DNA from: Bacteroidales bacterium
Lineage (GTDB): Bacteria; Bacteroidota; Bacteroidia; Bacteroidales; UBA932
Assembly (NCBI GenBank): GCA_017548985.1
Contig: JAFYYW010000026.1
Coordinates: 1-64,000, forward strand
Length of the DNA stretch: 64,000 bases
Direction: 5' to 3'
Part shown: positions 28,554-37,542 of the stretch, piece after piece
How the letters are laid out: the number at the start of each line of letters is the position of its first letter
Numbering within the stretch: the first letter of the stretch is position 1
Translations under genes and position numbers: made by a program
Notes under the pieces: model-generated
Database searches by the model: none
Told to the model about the DNA's origin: nothing
The model's input: only the letters and a program-made list of their open reading frames with translations

Positions 28554-29540
28554 TTAGAATAACTTTCCTCCTTGAAACTTTCCTTGGAGCTTGGCCACCG
28601 CATCGGTCAGATCCTCACCCTCAAGCGGTTTGCTCAAAGCTTCCTTCCTCTCCCTGTCAAACTTCTCCCGCAAAAGGGCGAACTGCCTCTTAGTGTCCAT
28701 CGTGAACTCCCCATTCTCGATCCAGGCGAAGTAAGCCGGCTCAGTCTGATAAACCGACCTCGCCGTCCTTCCCTTATGCTTTCCGAAACTGATAACAGCC
28801 TCCCCATCAGGTCCCTGGACCAGACGTCCGGCATAATCCAGAGTCCTCGGCCGTCCGGCTACGCCTGACAAGAAATCAACATCATTCTTCAATACCACCT
28901 CATGGTACTTGTCAGCCTTCTGGTACATGTCCAGCTGGGCTTTGAGCACCTCGTAAGTCGCCATCGTGTCAGCCTCCGCGGTGTGGGCGTTCTCGAAATC
29001 ATCCCCGCCGCAATAAAAGCGGTAAGCCGCCTTCAAGTTACGTGGCTCCATGTAATGGTAGATCGTCTGCACATCCACCATCTGTTTCGAATGCAGGTCA
29101 ATATCGATGGAGGCGAGCATCTGCCTGGCCTTTTCCCTGTTGGCCTCCGGAACCTTATGATCGCCGATACGTCTGACGCAATACGCCCGGACCCTCTCGA
29201 TCTCCTCAGAGAGTATCGGAAGGTCGAATTTGGCCGAGTTGAAACCAGCCAAGTCGCTGTCTCTCAGCCAGTCCACTACCTCGGGAGCGATCTCGATGAA
29301 TTTCTTCTCGCCGACCAGCATCTCGTCGGTGATCCCGTTGATCTCGGAAGCCTTCGGATCCATTTTCTTCTGGGTGCCGGTGGCATAGTCCCAAGGGCAG
29401 ACCCTCCACGTCTTGATCTCGTGGTGGTTGTCCGGAAACACTTTGACGAAACTGAGCTCGACTATGCAGTCAGAAACGATATTAAGCCCCGTGCTCTCGA
29501 TATCGAAGAACAACAGGGGCCTTTTAAGCGATAGTTCCAC
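28554..29540 (-). CDS. DEDDh 3'-5' exonuclease (DnaQ-like) with C-terminal DUF3820-like segment
   Basis: 328 residues starting at a GTG (29538-29540), since no ATG precedes the conserved core. ExoI FFDIESTGL, ExoII LAGFNSAKFDLPILSEE, and ExoIII with the catalytic His in FENAHTAEADTMATYEV give a complete DEDDh active site, as in the DNA polymerase III epsilon subunit. A C-terminal segment (about 245-290; ISFGKHKGRTARSVYQTEP, YFAWIENGEF) resembles DUF3820-type sequences. Sits 18 bp behind dnaN, so a proofreading or repair role with the sliding clamp is an attractive inference. Confidence 0.88.
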   Translation of the reverse strand: MELSLKRPLLFFDIESTGLNIVSDCIVELSFVKVFPDNHHEIKTWRVCPWDYATGTQKKMDPKASEINGITDEMLVGEKKFIEIAPEVVDWLRDSDLAGFNSAKFDLPILSEEIERVRAYCVRRIGDHKVPEANREKARQMLASIDIDLHSKQMVDVQTIYHYMEPRNLKAAYRFYCGGDDFENAHTAEADTMATYEVLKAQLDMYQKADKYHEVVLKNDVDFLSGVAGRPRTLDYAGRLVQGPDGEAVISFGKHKGRTARSVYQTEPAYFAWIENGEFTMDTKRQFALLREKFDRERKEALSKPLEGEDLTDAVAKLQGKFQGGKLF

Positions 29541-29558
29541 AGTGGTTAACTCCTTATA

Positions 29559-30680
29559 TTACTGGACCATGATCGGCATGAGGATGCCGCAGATCTTCTC
29601 GCTGGAAGCGTCTTCCTCTGAGGGGACGATAAGGGCCGCCCTGCGGGCGTCGGCAAACTTCATTATGACGGTCTCGCAGCTCATGTTGGAGAGGATCTCC
29701 CCGAGGAATGTTGACTTGAAACCGATTGTCAGCTCGTCACCGTTGTAATCGCAATTTACTTTCTCGTATGCGGCGATGGCGAATCCCAGATCCTGGGCGG
29801 TGATCTCCATCTGGCCGGGCTTGAGGTCGAGCTTGATGTGGTTCGAGGCCTTGTTGGCGCAGACGGCCACACGGCGCACGGTGTTGAGGAACTGCGCCCT
29901 GTCTATCTTGAGGACAGAGGAGTTGTTCTGAGGAATCACATCGCGGTATTTGGGATACTTGCCGACAATCAGCCTGCAGACCATCGTGGTGCGTCCGAAT
30001 GAGAACACCACAGTGCTGGAGTCGAAAGCGATCTCGACATCTCCGTCCTCCTTGTCGACGATGGCCTTGAGCACGTTCGCCGGCTTCTTGTGGAGGATGA
30101 AGGAGCATTTGGCGGGAGCCTTGGCGTCCTTTGTGGTGTAGCAAATAAGCTTATGGGAATCCGAGGCCACGAGGGTGGTTGATTCTGTGTCGAAGTCAAA
30201 GTATATACCGTTCATAGCGGGCCTGATCTCGTCATCGGCGGTCGCGTAGACGGTGCTGTTGATTCCCTCAATAAGGCTCGCCGCGGGGAAAACCACCTTC
30301 TCGGCGTCGTCAGAGGCACCCTTGATCTCAGGATAGTCCTCAGCGGGGAAGAAGGGGAGAACCGAGTTTCCGGTCGTCCAATCGCACTCGATAGAGCTGT
30401 CGCTGGAAGTCCTGAGGCTGACAGGCTGGTCTGGGAGTTCCTTGAGGAGATCGATGATGTGCCTGGCGGGGACGGCGATCCTGCCTTCCTCCTCAGTCGT
30501 GTCAACCTCGATTTCGGTCCTCAGGGTGAGCTCCGAGTCGGAAGCGGTCACTTCGAGGATGTTGCCCTTGAGGTCAAACAGGAAGTTTTCCAAGATGGGA
30601 AGGGCGGATTTGGCCGGTATGGCCTTGGAGATGTTCATCAGCCCTTTGAGCAGTTCTGTGCTAGAGACGTTGAATTTCAT
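29559..30680 (-). CDS. dnaN: DNA polymerase III beta subunit (sliding clamp)
   Basis: A 373-residue ring-forming processivity clamp. The three repeated clamp domains are evident, with MKFNVSSTELLKGLMNISKAIPAKSALPILENFLF at the start of domain I, GSDSEL-type ASDSELTLRT, domain II near SLIEGINSTVYATADDEIRPAMNGIYFD, and the C-terminal hydrophobic cleft ending AALIVPSEE...ILMPIMVQ. Full length. It is not next to dnaA, which is usual in Bacteroidota. First gene of a five-gene minus-strand run down to the M64 gene, with gaps of 0-18 bp. A TATATTTG promoter box lies 42-49 bp upstream. Confidence 0.97.
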   Translation of the reverse strand: MKFNVSSTELLKGLMNISKAIPAKSALPILENFLFDLKGNILEVTASDSELTLRTEIEVDTTEEEGRIAVPARHIIDLLKELPDQPVSLRTSSDSSIECDWTTGNSVLPFFPAEDYPEIKGASDDAEKVVFPAASLIEGINSTVYATADDEIRPAMNGIYFDFDTESTTLVASDSHKLICYTTKDAKAPAKCSFILHKKPANVLKAIVDKEDGDVEIAFDSSTVVFSFGRTTMVCRLIVGKYPKYRDVIPQNNSSVLKIDRAQFLNTVRRVAVCANKASNHIKLDLKPGQMEITAQDLGFAIAAYEKVNCDYNGDELTIGFKSTFLGEILSNMSCETVIMKFADARRAALIVPSEEDASSEKICGILMPIMVQ

Positions 30681-30721
30681 ATCGTGTGGTTTTTTAATAT
30701 TCTTCGTTTATATGGCAAAGA

Positions 30722-30729
30722 CAAATATA
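30722..30729 (-). promoter_or_regulatory. Bacteroidota -7 box (TATATTTG) for dnaN
   Basis: On the minus strand the sequence reads TATATTTG, an exact TAnnTTTG match, giving a start near 30715 and a leader of about 35 nt to the dnaN ATG at 30680. No TTG is seen at the -33 distance. Confidence 0.55.
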
Positions 30730-30810
30730 AGAAGAATCCGCGGAATATCCCTAATACTGTGGCATCTTATTTGAAAAATACCCCACCGGATTATTTTTAG
30801 AAGAAACAAT

Positions 30811-32301
30811 ATGTCAATAATGAAGAAAAGTATTATCACAGTCCTGCTGTCAGTGTTGCTCAGCGTGCTGGCAGCCTACGGTGTGCTAAAAGCTGCCACC
30901 GTCAACGGTTCTCCGGACAAAGTGACAAGTCCGGCCACCAACACAGTCACAAAGACTGTCAATCTGGCGCAGTCAGATTATCCTGATCTCACTTATGCCG
31001 CCGAGGCTGCTGTCGAGGCGGTTGTTTATGTGGAGGTCACCGCTACCCAGCAATATCAGATGGATGACCCGTTTTTCCGTTTCTTCTTCGGGGATAGCGC
31101 TCCGCAGTCCAGGCAAGTCCAGGGCAGCGGCTCGGGTGTGATCATCCGTCCTGACGGATATATAGTGACCAACAATCATGTCGTGGCCAACGCCACCAAG
31201 ATCCGCGTTACCCTTAACGACAACAAGACCTACGACGCCTCCGTGATCGGAACCGATCCGGCCACCGACGTGGCTCTCATCAAGATCGACGCCGAGGGTC
31301 TCCCGACCCTTCCTTTCGGTGACTCCGACCAGCTGAGGCTCGGTGAGTGGGTTCTCGCTGTCGGCAGTCCCATGGGTTACCAACTCCGCGGCACCATCAC
31401 GGCCGGAATCGTCAGCGCCAAGGGTCGCCAAATGGGCCATGATCCCAGGGAGAAGGCTTCGATCCAGATCGAGTCCTTCATCCAGACCGACGCGGCCGTC
31501 AATCCCGGCAACTCCGGTGGAGCCCTTGTCAACAAGACCGGTGAGCTCGTCGGTATCAACACCGCCATCGTCTCCCAGACTGGCTCATATTCAGGATATT
31601 CCTTCGCTGTCCCTTCCAATATCGTCAAGAAGGTCGTGGGTGACCTCATCGATTTCGGTTCCGTCAAGAGGGCTGTCCTCGGAATCCAGATGATTGATCT
31701 GACCGAGGCGTTGGCTAAGAAGCTCGAATATGACTCTGTTGACGAGATGTCGAAAAAATTGAAACTTTCTTCGCTGGACGGCGTATATATTGATGAGGTT
31801 GTCAAAGGCGGTTCGGCTGAAAAAGCCGGCGTGAAAAAGGGCGACATTATCCTCGCGATTGACGGAGAAAAACTTAAGAACGGCTCGGCCGTGCAGGTGA
31901 AGGTCAATTCCTATCACCCTGGCGACAAGGCCAAGATCACCGTACTCCGTGAAGGTAAGGAAAAGACTATTGATGTGGTCTTCCAGGGCAGCAGCTCCGA
32001 GAACGGCACGGTGGTCGCTGAGGGCGAGATAGCGTTCTACGGAACCACCCTCAAGGAAGCCCCTAAGGAGACTTTGGACAAGCTCGGCTTGAGCCACGGT
32101 GTGGTTGTGACTTCGGTCGGCACCGGCAAGATGCTTGAGGCGGGCGCCTCCGAGGGCCTTATCATCACCTACGTCAACGACCAGGCCGTCAGCAAACCTC
32201 AGGATGTCGTGGACATCGCCAAGGCCGCTAAGAGGTCTGTCTACATCGAAGGCGTCACTGCCAACGGTCGCAAGGCATTCTTCGGCTTCGGCAAGGAATA
32301 A
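30811..32301 (+). CDS. DegP/HtrA-family periplasmic serine protease
   Basis: A 496-residue envelope-stress protease and chaperone. A signal anchor (about 5-28) is followed by a trypsin-like domain with catalytic triad His123 (VTNNHVVAN), Asp153 (ATDVALIKID) and Ser235 (NPGNSGGALV), then two PDZ domains (about 295-385 and 410-496; first PDZ LDGVYIDEVVKGGSAEKAGVKKGD). Bacteroidota Do-family length is normal. The start may be ATG 30811 or ATG 30820. A strong hairpin terminator follows at 32324, separating it from rpoD. Confidence 0.94.
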   Translation: MSIMKKSIITVLLSVLLSVLAAYGVLKAATVNGSPDKVTSPATNTVTKTVNLAQSDYPDLTYAAEAAVEAVVYVEVTATQQYQMDDPFFRFFFGDSAPQSRQVQGSGSGVIIRPDGYIVTNNHVVANATKIRVTLNDNKTYDASVIGTDPATDVALIKIDAEGLPTLPFGDSDQLRLGEWVLAVGSPMGYQLRGTITAGIVSAKGRQMGHDPREKASIQIESFIQTDAAVNPGNSGGALVNKTGELVGINTAIVSQTGSYSGYSFAVPSNIVKKVVGDLIDFGSVKRAVLGIQMIDLTEALAKKLEYDSVDEMSKKLKLSSLDGVYIDEVVKGGSAEKAGVKKGDIILAIDGEKLKNGSAVQVKVNSYHPGDKAKITVLREGKEKTIDVVFQGSSSENGTVVAEGEIAFYGTTLKEAPKETLDKLGLSHGVVVTSVGTGKMLEAGASEGLIITYVNDQAVSKPQDVVDIAKAAKRSVYIEGVTANGRKAFFGFGKE

Positions 32302-32323
32302 TTTAAGGCCGACTGATTGAGAT

Positions 32324-32366
32324 ATTCCCGGTGGGACTCGGTCACGGGCCTGCCGGGAATTTTTTA
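32324..32366 (+). terminator. Rho-independent terminator between degP-like gene and rpoD
   Basis: An 8-bp stem ATTCCCGG (32324-32331) and CCGGGAAT (32353-32360) is followed by TTTTTA. The loop is 21 nt and G-rich. It ends only 9-10 bp before the rpoD ATG at 32376, so it either terminates degP transcription with rpoD starting right after it, or acts as an rpoD leader attenuator. Confidence 0.75.
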
Positions 32367-32375
32367 TATTGATAT

Positions 32376-33236
32376 ATGAGGCAATTAAAGATCACAAAAT
32401 CCATCACCAACCGCGAGAGCGCGTCCCTGGACAAATATCTCCAGGAGATAGGCCGCGAGGAGTTGGTGTCTCCTGAAGAGGAAGTCGAGCTTTCCCAGAG
32501 GATCCGCAAGGGCGACCAAGCCGCCCTCGAGAAACTCACAAGGGCCAATCTGAGGTTCGTCGTTTCTGTCGCTAAGCAGTATCAGAACCAGGGCCTGAGC
32601 CTTCCGGACCTTATCAACGAGGGCAACCTCGGCCTGATCAAGGCCGCCGAGAAGTTCGACGAGACCAGGGGCTTCAAGTTCATCTCCTACGCCGTGTGGT
32701 GGATCCGCCAGTCGATCCTTCAGGCTCTCGCCGAGCAGTCCAGGATCGTCAGGCTTCCGCTGAACCAGGTCGGTTCGCTTAACAAGATAAACAAGGCGCT
32801 CTCGCAGTTCGAGCAGAAAAACGAGAGGGCCCCGTCCAACGAGGAGCTTGCCGAGATGATCGACATCCCCCAGGACAAGATTTCAGACACCCTTAGGGTC
32901 TCCGGAAGGCATGTCAGTGTTGACGCTCCCTTTGTCGAGGGCGAGGACAACAGCCTTTTGGACGTGATTCCCAATGACGACTCCCCGATGGCTGACAAAG
33001 GCCTTGTCAACGAGTCGCTCAGCACCGAGATCGAGAGGTCTTTGCAGATCCTTACATCCCGTGAGAGGGAGATTATCAAGAGTTTCTTCGGCATCGGTTG
33101 CCAGGAGATGACTCTTGAGGAGATAGGGGAGAGGCTTGACCTCACCAGGGAGCGTGTGCGCCAGATCAAGGAGAAGGCGATCCGCAAGCTCAAGAAACCT
33201 TCAGCCAGTAAACTTCTGAAAACCTATCTCGGCTAG
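32376..33236 (+). CDS. rpoD: Primary sigma factor RpoD (sigma-A type, short Bacteroidota form)
   Basis: The 286-residue housekeeping sigma factor. Regions: 1.2 ([20 protein letters not shown]), 2 ([46 protein letters not shown] for -10 recognition), 3 and 4 ([43 protein letters not shown]). It has no region 1.1, as is normal for Bacteroidota, whose RpoD recognises the TAnnTTTG/TTG promoters seen in this window. The gene begins immediately after a terminator-like hairpin, and argS follows after one base, so the two are cotranscribed. Confidence 0.96.
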   Translation: MRQLKITKSITNRESASLDKYLQEIGREELVSPEEEVELSQRIRKGDQAALEKLTRANLRFVVSVAKQYQNQGLSLPDLINEGNLGLIKAAEKFDETRGFKFISYAVWWIRQSILQALAEQSRIVRLPLNQVGSLNKINKALSQFEQKNERAPSNEELAEMIDIPQDKISDTLRVSGRHVSVDAPFVEGEDNSLLDVIPNDDSPMADKGLVNESLSTEIERSLQILTSREREIIKSFFGIGCQEMTLEEIGERLDLTRERVRQIKEKAIRKLKKPSASKLLKTYLG

Positions 33237-33237
33237 G

Positions 33238-35025
33238 ATGACTCCAGACTTTTTCCTTGCCTCGAAAGCTTCAGAAGCGATAAAGGCACTTTACAACACG
33301 GAGATCGAGCCGTCCGCCCTTCAAGTGGGCGTGACGCGCAAAGAGTTCGAAGGCGACTACACACTGGTCGTCTTCCCTCTTTTAAGGATATCCCATTCTA
33401 CTCCTGAGAACACCGGCGTCGCCATCGGTGAATGGCTTGTGGCTAATGTTCCTGAGATCAGCAGGTTCAACTGCGTCAAGGGCTTTCTCAACGTCTTGTT
33501 TTCCAACCTGTATTGGAACGAGCTTTTCTCTGAGATCGCCGGTGATCCCACGTTCGGCCAGCTGCCTTCGACCGGGAAGAACATAATGGTAGAGTTCAGC
33601 TCGCCCAACACCAATAAGCCCCTCCACCTGGGCCACATCCGCAACAACCTTTTGGGAGACTCAGTGTCGAGGCTTCTCGGCGCCAGCGGCAATAATGTCA
33701 TCAAGACTACTTTGGTGAACGACCGTGGAGTCCACATCTGCAAGTCCATGCTCGCGTGGCAGAAGGTCGGTGGAGGTGCCACCCCTGAGTCCACGGGCAA
33801 GAAAGGTGACCATCTGGTCGGGGATATGTATGTGGCGTTCAACGACATATACACCAAGGAAGTGGACGAGTTGGTAGCTTCCGGAATGGATAAGGAGCAG
33901 GCGAAGAAAGAAGCTCCTTGCCTTAAGGAGGCTCATGAGATGCTCCAGAAATGGGAGGCCGGCGACGAGGAGGTCCGTGACCTCTGGGCAAAGATGAACA
34001 AGTGGGTTCTCGACGGTTTCGATGAGTCCTACAAAGCGCTTGGAATATCCTTTGACAAGGTGTATTTCGAGAGCCAGACTTATCTGCTGGGCAAGTCTCT
34101 TGTCCAGGAAGGACTGGACAAAGGAGTGTTCACCCAGGATCCTGACGGCTCGGTCTGGTGCGACTTGACCGCAGACGGCCTTGACCGTAAGCTTCTTCTC
34201 CGCTCGGACGGGACCTCGGTCTACATCACCCAGGATCTGGGTACCGCTGAGAGGCGTTTCGCCGAGTATAATCTCGACTCTCATGTATATGTTGTCGGTG
34301 ACGAGCAGAACTACCATTTCCAGGTGCTTAAGCTGATCCTGAAGAAACTTGGGTTCAGCTGGGCGGACAATATCTTCCATCTCTCCTACGGGATGGTCGA
34401 GTTGCCTGAGGGCAAGATGAAATCCCGCGAGGGAACCGTGGTCGACGCTGACGACTTGATCGAGAAGATGTACCAGGAGGCCAAAGCCACCTCCGAGGAG
34501 TCCGGCAAGCTCGCCGACCTGTCTGAGGAGGAGAAGGAAAAGCTCTATAGGATGATCGGTCTCGGAGCCCTTAAGTACTTCATAATCAAGGTGGATCCCA
34601 AGAAGACCATGCTCTTCAACCCTAAGGAGTCCATTGACTTCAACGGCAACACCGGTCCCTTTATCCAGTACACCCACGCCAGGATACGCTCGATATTGCG
34701 CAAGGCCGCCGAAAGGGAAGTGAGCTACTCATTGTCAGATATCCCTTCGGTAGAGCTAAGCCCCAAGGAGATACGTCTCATAAAGCTGTTGGACATATTC
34801 CCTTCAAAGGTGGCGGAAGGTGCCGCCGCTTATTCACCGGCCGTCATCGCCAACTACGCCTACGACCTGGCGAAGGATTTCAACCAGTATTACCACGACA
34901 CACCCATCCTCAAGGAAGAGGATCCCACAATGCTTCAGGCCCGTTTGGCTCTGATTGACACCCTTTCGGGCGTCTTGCGTCGAGCCATGGCCATTCTCGG
35001 GATCGAGCTTCCGGAGAGGATGTAA
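33238..35025 (+). CDS. argS: Arginyl-tRNA synthetase
   Basis: A 595-residue class I aminoacyl-tRNA synthetase charging tRNA-Arg. An N-terminal Add1-like domain (about 1-100) is followed by the catalytic Rossmann fold with the HIGH variant HLGH (130-133, in NKPLHLGHIRNN), a KMSKS-equivalent KMKSR (near 393-397), and the C-terminal DALR anticodon-binding domain (GPFIQYTHARIRSILRK onwards). Length is normal. It starts one base after the rpoD stop; ygiQ follows 18 bp later. Confidence 0.97.
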   Translation: MTPDFFLASKASEAIKALYNTEIEPSALQVGVTRKEFEGDYTLVVFPLLRISHSTPENTGVAIGEWLVANVPEISRFNCVKGFLNVLFSNLYWNELFSEIAGDPTFGQLPSTGKNIMVEFSSPNTNKPLHLGHIRNNLLGDSVSRLLGASGNNVIKTTLVNDRGVHICKSMLAWQKVGGGATPESTGKKGDHLVGDMYVAFNDIYTKEVDELVASGMDKEQAKKEAPCLKEAHEMLQKWEAGDEEVRDLWAKMNKWVLDGFDESYKALGISFDKVYFESQTYLLGKSLVQEGLDKGVFTQDPDGSVWCDLTADGLDRKLLLRSDGTSVYITQDLGTAERRFAEYNLDSHVYVVGDEQNYHFQVLKLILKKLGFSWADNIFHLSYGMVELPEGKMKSREGTVVDADDLIEKMYQEAKATSEESGKLADLSEEEKEKLYRMIGLGALKYFIIKVDPKKTMLFNPKESIDFNGNTGPFIQYTHARIRSILRKAAEREVSYSLSDIPSVELSPKEIRLIKLLDIFPSKVAEGAAAYSPAVIANYAYDLAKDFNQYYHDTPILKEEDPTMLQARLALIDTLSGVLRRAMAILGIELPERM

Positions 35026-35043
35026 GACTCCCTTTCAAAGGAA

Positions 35044-36768
35044 ATGGCGCCAGATTACATGTTCCCGACGTCGAAGAAGGAGGTCGAGGCCCTCGGATGG
35101 GACTATATCGACATCATCTTCTTCACGGGGGACGCGTATGTGGACCATCCGTCCTTCGGCACCGCGTGCATATCCCGCTGGCTTCAGAAGTTCGGTTACA
35201 GGGTAGCGGTGGTGCCTCAGCCAAACTGGAGGGATGACCTCAGGGATTTCAGGAAGCTGGGCGCCCCGCGCCTGTATTTCGCGGTCAATTCCGGGGCCAT
35301 GGACTCCATGGTGAACCATTACACCGCCGGCAAGAGACTGCGCCATGACGACGCCTATACCCCTGAAGGCAAGGCGGGAGCCCGTCCGGACTACGCTGTG
35401 AGCGTATATTCCCGAATCTTGAAGGAGCTTTATCCTGACATTCCGGTCGTGATCGGGGGAGTCGAGGCCTCGCTGCGACGACTGACCCATTATGACTATT
35501 GGAAGGATGAGCTGTTGCCGTCGATTCTGGAATGGTGCCCCGCAGACTACCTGTGCTATGGGATGGGGGAGAAGACAATGATTGAGCTGACCAGGGCCAT
35601 AGAGGACCGTCGCGGCCCGCGTCAGATCCGTCAGATTCCTCAGATAGCGTTCAAAATGAGCGGCCATTTCAAGGACTCTTCGGACGCTATTGTGCTGAAG
35701 TCTTTTGAAGAGTGCCTAAACGATAAAAAGGCTGTCGCTGAGAACTTCCACGTGATCGAGACCAACGCCAACATGCTGCATGCCAAGGTTTTGGTTGAGC
35801 CGGTCGGGGACGGGTACATCCAAGTCAACCCGCCATGGCCGCCGTCCACGACCGAGGAAATGGACTCGTTCTGGGACCTTCCCTTTACCAAGCTCCCGCA
35901 CCCCCGGTATCGGGGGAAGCGCATCCCGGCTTACGACATGATCAAGGATTCGATCATAACCCACCGGGGCTGCTTCGGTGGCTGCAATTTCTGCACTATC
36001 GCCGCGCATCAGGGGAAATTCATACAGTCCCGCTCGAAGGAATCCATTGTGGCTGAGGTACGTAAGCTTGCCGCGATGCCTGAGTTCTCAGGGAATATAT
36101 CCGACCTTGGCGCTCCGACAGCGAACATGTACATGATGACCGGGAAGGATCCCTCGAAGTGCGCCGTTTGTCGTCGCAAGTCCTGCCTTTTCCCTGCGGT
36201 CTGCCCGAATATGAACCGCTCGCACGCCAAACTGCTCGAATTATACAAGGCTGTGGACGCTGTGCCGGGGGTGAGGCACTCGTATATAGGCAGCGGAATC
36301 CGTTACGACCTGTTCCTGACTCCTGAGGGCTTTGTGGATGAGACTTCCCGGCCGTATCTCAGGACCTTGGTGCTGGACCATACTTCCGGACGGCTCAAGG
36401 TGGCTCCGGAACACACTGAGGATAAAGTACTTCAGTACCTTGGAAAGCCTTCGTTCAAGCTTTTCGAGAGGCTTCGTATCGAGTTCGACAAGATCTGCCG
36501 GGAGAACGGTAGGCGGACCGGGATCGTGCCGTATTTCATCTCGTCCCATCCGGGTTGCACGATGAAGGACATGGAGAACCTTTCCAGGCATCCGGCTTTG
36601 AGGGGAATATTCATGGACCAGGTGCAGGATTTCACTCCGACTCCGATGACGACTTCGTCGGTCATGTACTACACCGGGTTGGATCCTCGGACCATGCGTC
36701 CGGTCTTTGTGGAGAGGGATCCGGAGCGGAAGAAGCGGCAGAAATCATTTTTCTTCAGAAAAAAGTAG
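35044..36768 (+). CDS. ygiQ: YgiQ-family radical SAM protein
   Basis: 574 residues. An N-terminal B12-binding-like domain (MFPTSKKEVEALGWDYIDIIFFTGDAYVDHPSFG; VVIGGVEASLRRLTHYDYW) precedes the radical SAM core, whose [4Fe-4S] cysteines lie in HRGCFGGCNFC (C310, C314, C317). Additional Cys-rich CAVCRRKSCLFPAVCPN and the C-terminal DUF3362-like region (DQVQDFTPTPMTTSSVMYYTGLD) complete the family. The reaction of YgiQ is unknown. The basic C-terminal tail (RDPERKKRQKSFFFRKK) is normal for the family. Read in the same direction as argS. Confidence 0.94.
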   Translation: MAPDYMFPTSKKEVEALGWDYIDIIFFTGDAYVDHPSFGTACISRWLQKFGYRVAVVPQPNWRDDLRDFRKLGAPRLYFAVNSGAMDSMVNHYTAGKRLRHDDAYTPEGKAGARPDYAVSVYSRILKELYPDIPVVIGGVEASLRRLTHYDYWKDELLPSILEWCPADYLCYGMGEKTMIELTRAIEDRRGPRQIRQIPQIAFKMSGHFKDSSDAIVLKSFEECLNDKKAVAENFHVIETNANMLHAKVLVEPVGDGYIQVNPPWPPSTTEEMDSFWDLPFTKLPHPRYRGKRIPAYDMIKDSIITHRGCFGGCNFCTIAAHQGKFIQSRSKESIVAEVRKLAAMPEFSGNISDLGAPTANMYMMTGKDPSKCAVCRRKSCLFPAVCPNMNRSHAKLLELYKAVDAVPGVRHSYIGSGIRYDLFLTPEGFVDETSRPYLRTLVLDHTSGRLKVAPEHTEDKVLQYLGKPSFKLFERLRIEFDKICRENGRRTGIVPYFISSHPGCTMKDMENLSRHPALRGIFMDQVQDFTPTPMTTSSVMYYTGLDPRTMRPVFVERDPERKKRQKSFFFRKK

Positions 36769-36799
36769 AGGATATGTGTCGCGATTAAGAAAAAAGTCT

Positions 36800-36807
36800 T
36801 AATATTG
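36800..36807 (+). promoter_or_regulatory. Possible -7 box (TAATATTG) with overlapping inverted repeat
   Basis: TAATATTG differs at one position from TAnnTTTG. It overlaps a 7-bp inverted repeat ATTAAGA (36784-36790) / TCTTAAT (36797-36803), which could be an operator. About 23 bp before the ATG at 36830. Weak call. Confidence 0.3.
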
Positions 36808-36829
36808 CAGCGCTAATAGATGTAAGAAT

Positions 36830-37195
36830 ATGAATCCAGATTCAAGGAAGAGGCACGTGGTTAGCTTTGAGAACATGTCGGAGGAATTGGCCGCCGTGTT
36901 CAATGAGAAGTATCCTAAGGGGTTCAGCGATTATCTGCCGGACCTCGTCAAATATACCAAGCCGGACGGGACTCCGTTCAATGCTGTTACGATCGAGACT
37001 CCTGATTCGATCTACTTGGTGAAGATCAAGCTTAAGACTGATGACGCCGAGGCTCTTGAGCGTTGGCTTGAGGGTGAGGAAGATGCTGAGAATGAGGAGG
37101 TAGCGGGATCCTCTGCCGATGCTTCGGCCGAGTCCACGTTGCCTGACGACAATATCTCCCAGTATGGTGGGGATGACGACGGGGGCGACGCCTAA
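36830..37195 (+). CDS. Small acidic conserved Bacteroidota protein, function unknown
   Basis: 121 residues. The first 80 residues form a compact domain (VSFENMSEELAAVFNEKYP, KGFSDYLPDLVKYTKPDGT, VTIETPDSIYLVKIKLKTDDAE) that I recognise only as a conserved Bacteroidota hypothetical family; the last 40 are strongly acidic and low complexity (EGEEDAENEE, GGDDDGGDA). No signal peptide or membrane segment. Acidic tails often bind basic proteins or keep a partner off DNA, but no function is shown. A terminator follows at 37235. Confidence 0.75.
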   Translation: MNPDSRKRHVVSFENMSEELAAVFNEKYPKGFSDYLPDLVKYTKPDGTPFNAVTIETPDSIYLVKIKLKTDDAEALERWLEGEEDAENEEVAGSSADASAESTLPDDNISQYGGDDDGGDA

Positions 37196-37222
37196 GTTCG
37201 AACTATTGTCCAAATACTTTTA

Positions 37223-37230
37223 TATATTTG
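37223..37230 (+). promoter_or_regulatory. TATATTTG box directly before a terminator
   Basis: An exact TAnnTTTG match whose predicted start (about 37237) falls at the left arm of the hairpin at 37235-37263. If active it would make only a very short RNA, so chance in an AT-rich stretch is likely. Confidence 0.25.
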
Positions 37231-37234
37231 TTCC

Positions 37235-37263
37235 GGGCAGGCCCTTGAGGTCTGTCCTTTTTT
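37235..37263 (+). terminator. Rho-independent terminator after the small acidic protein gene
   Basis: Stem GGGCAGGCC (37235-37243) pairs with GGTCTGTCC (37249-37257), nine pairs including two G-U, with a 5-nt loop CTTGA and a following run of six T. It ends the rpoD-argS-ygiQ-side transcription. Confidence 0.75.
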
Positions 37264-37290
37264 GTTTCCCCGCATGGCTTATAATCCCTG

Positions 37291-37380
37291 CCGAACCGGT
37301 CCCGGTGTCCCGCTCTCAGCACCACCGGGCACGGAAACTCTGTCAAACCGGGTCCGGTGTCCCTTCTGCGACACCACCGG
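37291..37380 (+). repeat. REP-like array 1a: two hairpin units
   Basis: Two units spaced about 52 nt with stems CCCGGTG/CACCGGG (37301-37307 / 37323-37329) and CCGGTG/CACCGG (37354-37359 / 37375-37380). The loop starts TCCC and ends CAC. A conserved left flank GCCGAACCGGT precedes the first unit. The same unit occurs beside the RAYT gene at 44.8 and 46.1 kb. Confidence 0.85.
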
Positions 37381-37400
37381 GATTGGTGCTGTGTGTGCGG

Positions 37401-37495
37401 CGGGCCGCCTGCCCCCGGCTGCGTCCATTCTCGCGTCGCCCTTCGGCTTCGCCCAGGGCTCGCTGCGGCTGAGTACGGCCTAAGGGCAGCGGCCC
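37401..37495. repeat. GC-rich long inverted repeat between REP-like units
   Basis: GGGCCGCCTGCCC (37402-37414) is mirrored by GGGCAGCGGCCC (37484-37495), one base short of perfect. The 70-nt core is GC-rich and includes CCCTTCGGCTTCGCCCAGGG and CGCTGCGGCTGAG. Architecture (mirrored arms around a core) resembles the in-frame elements at 6.3 and 7.9 kb, though the core is different. No gene in either direction. Confidence 0.6.
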
Positions 37496-37542
37496 CGCCG
37501 CCCCGTCCTTCCCCGAATCTATTTTCCCCCGCCGCACCTCGC

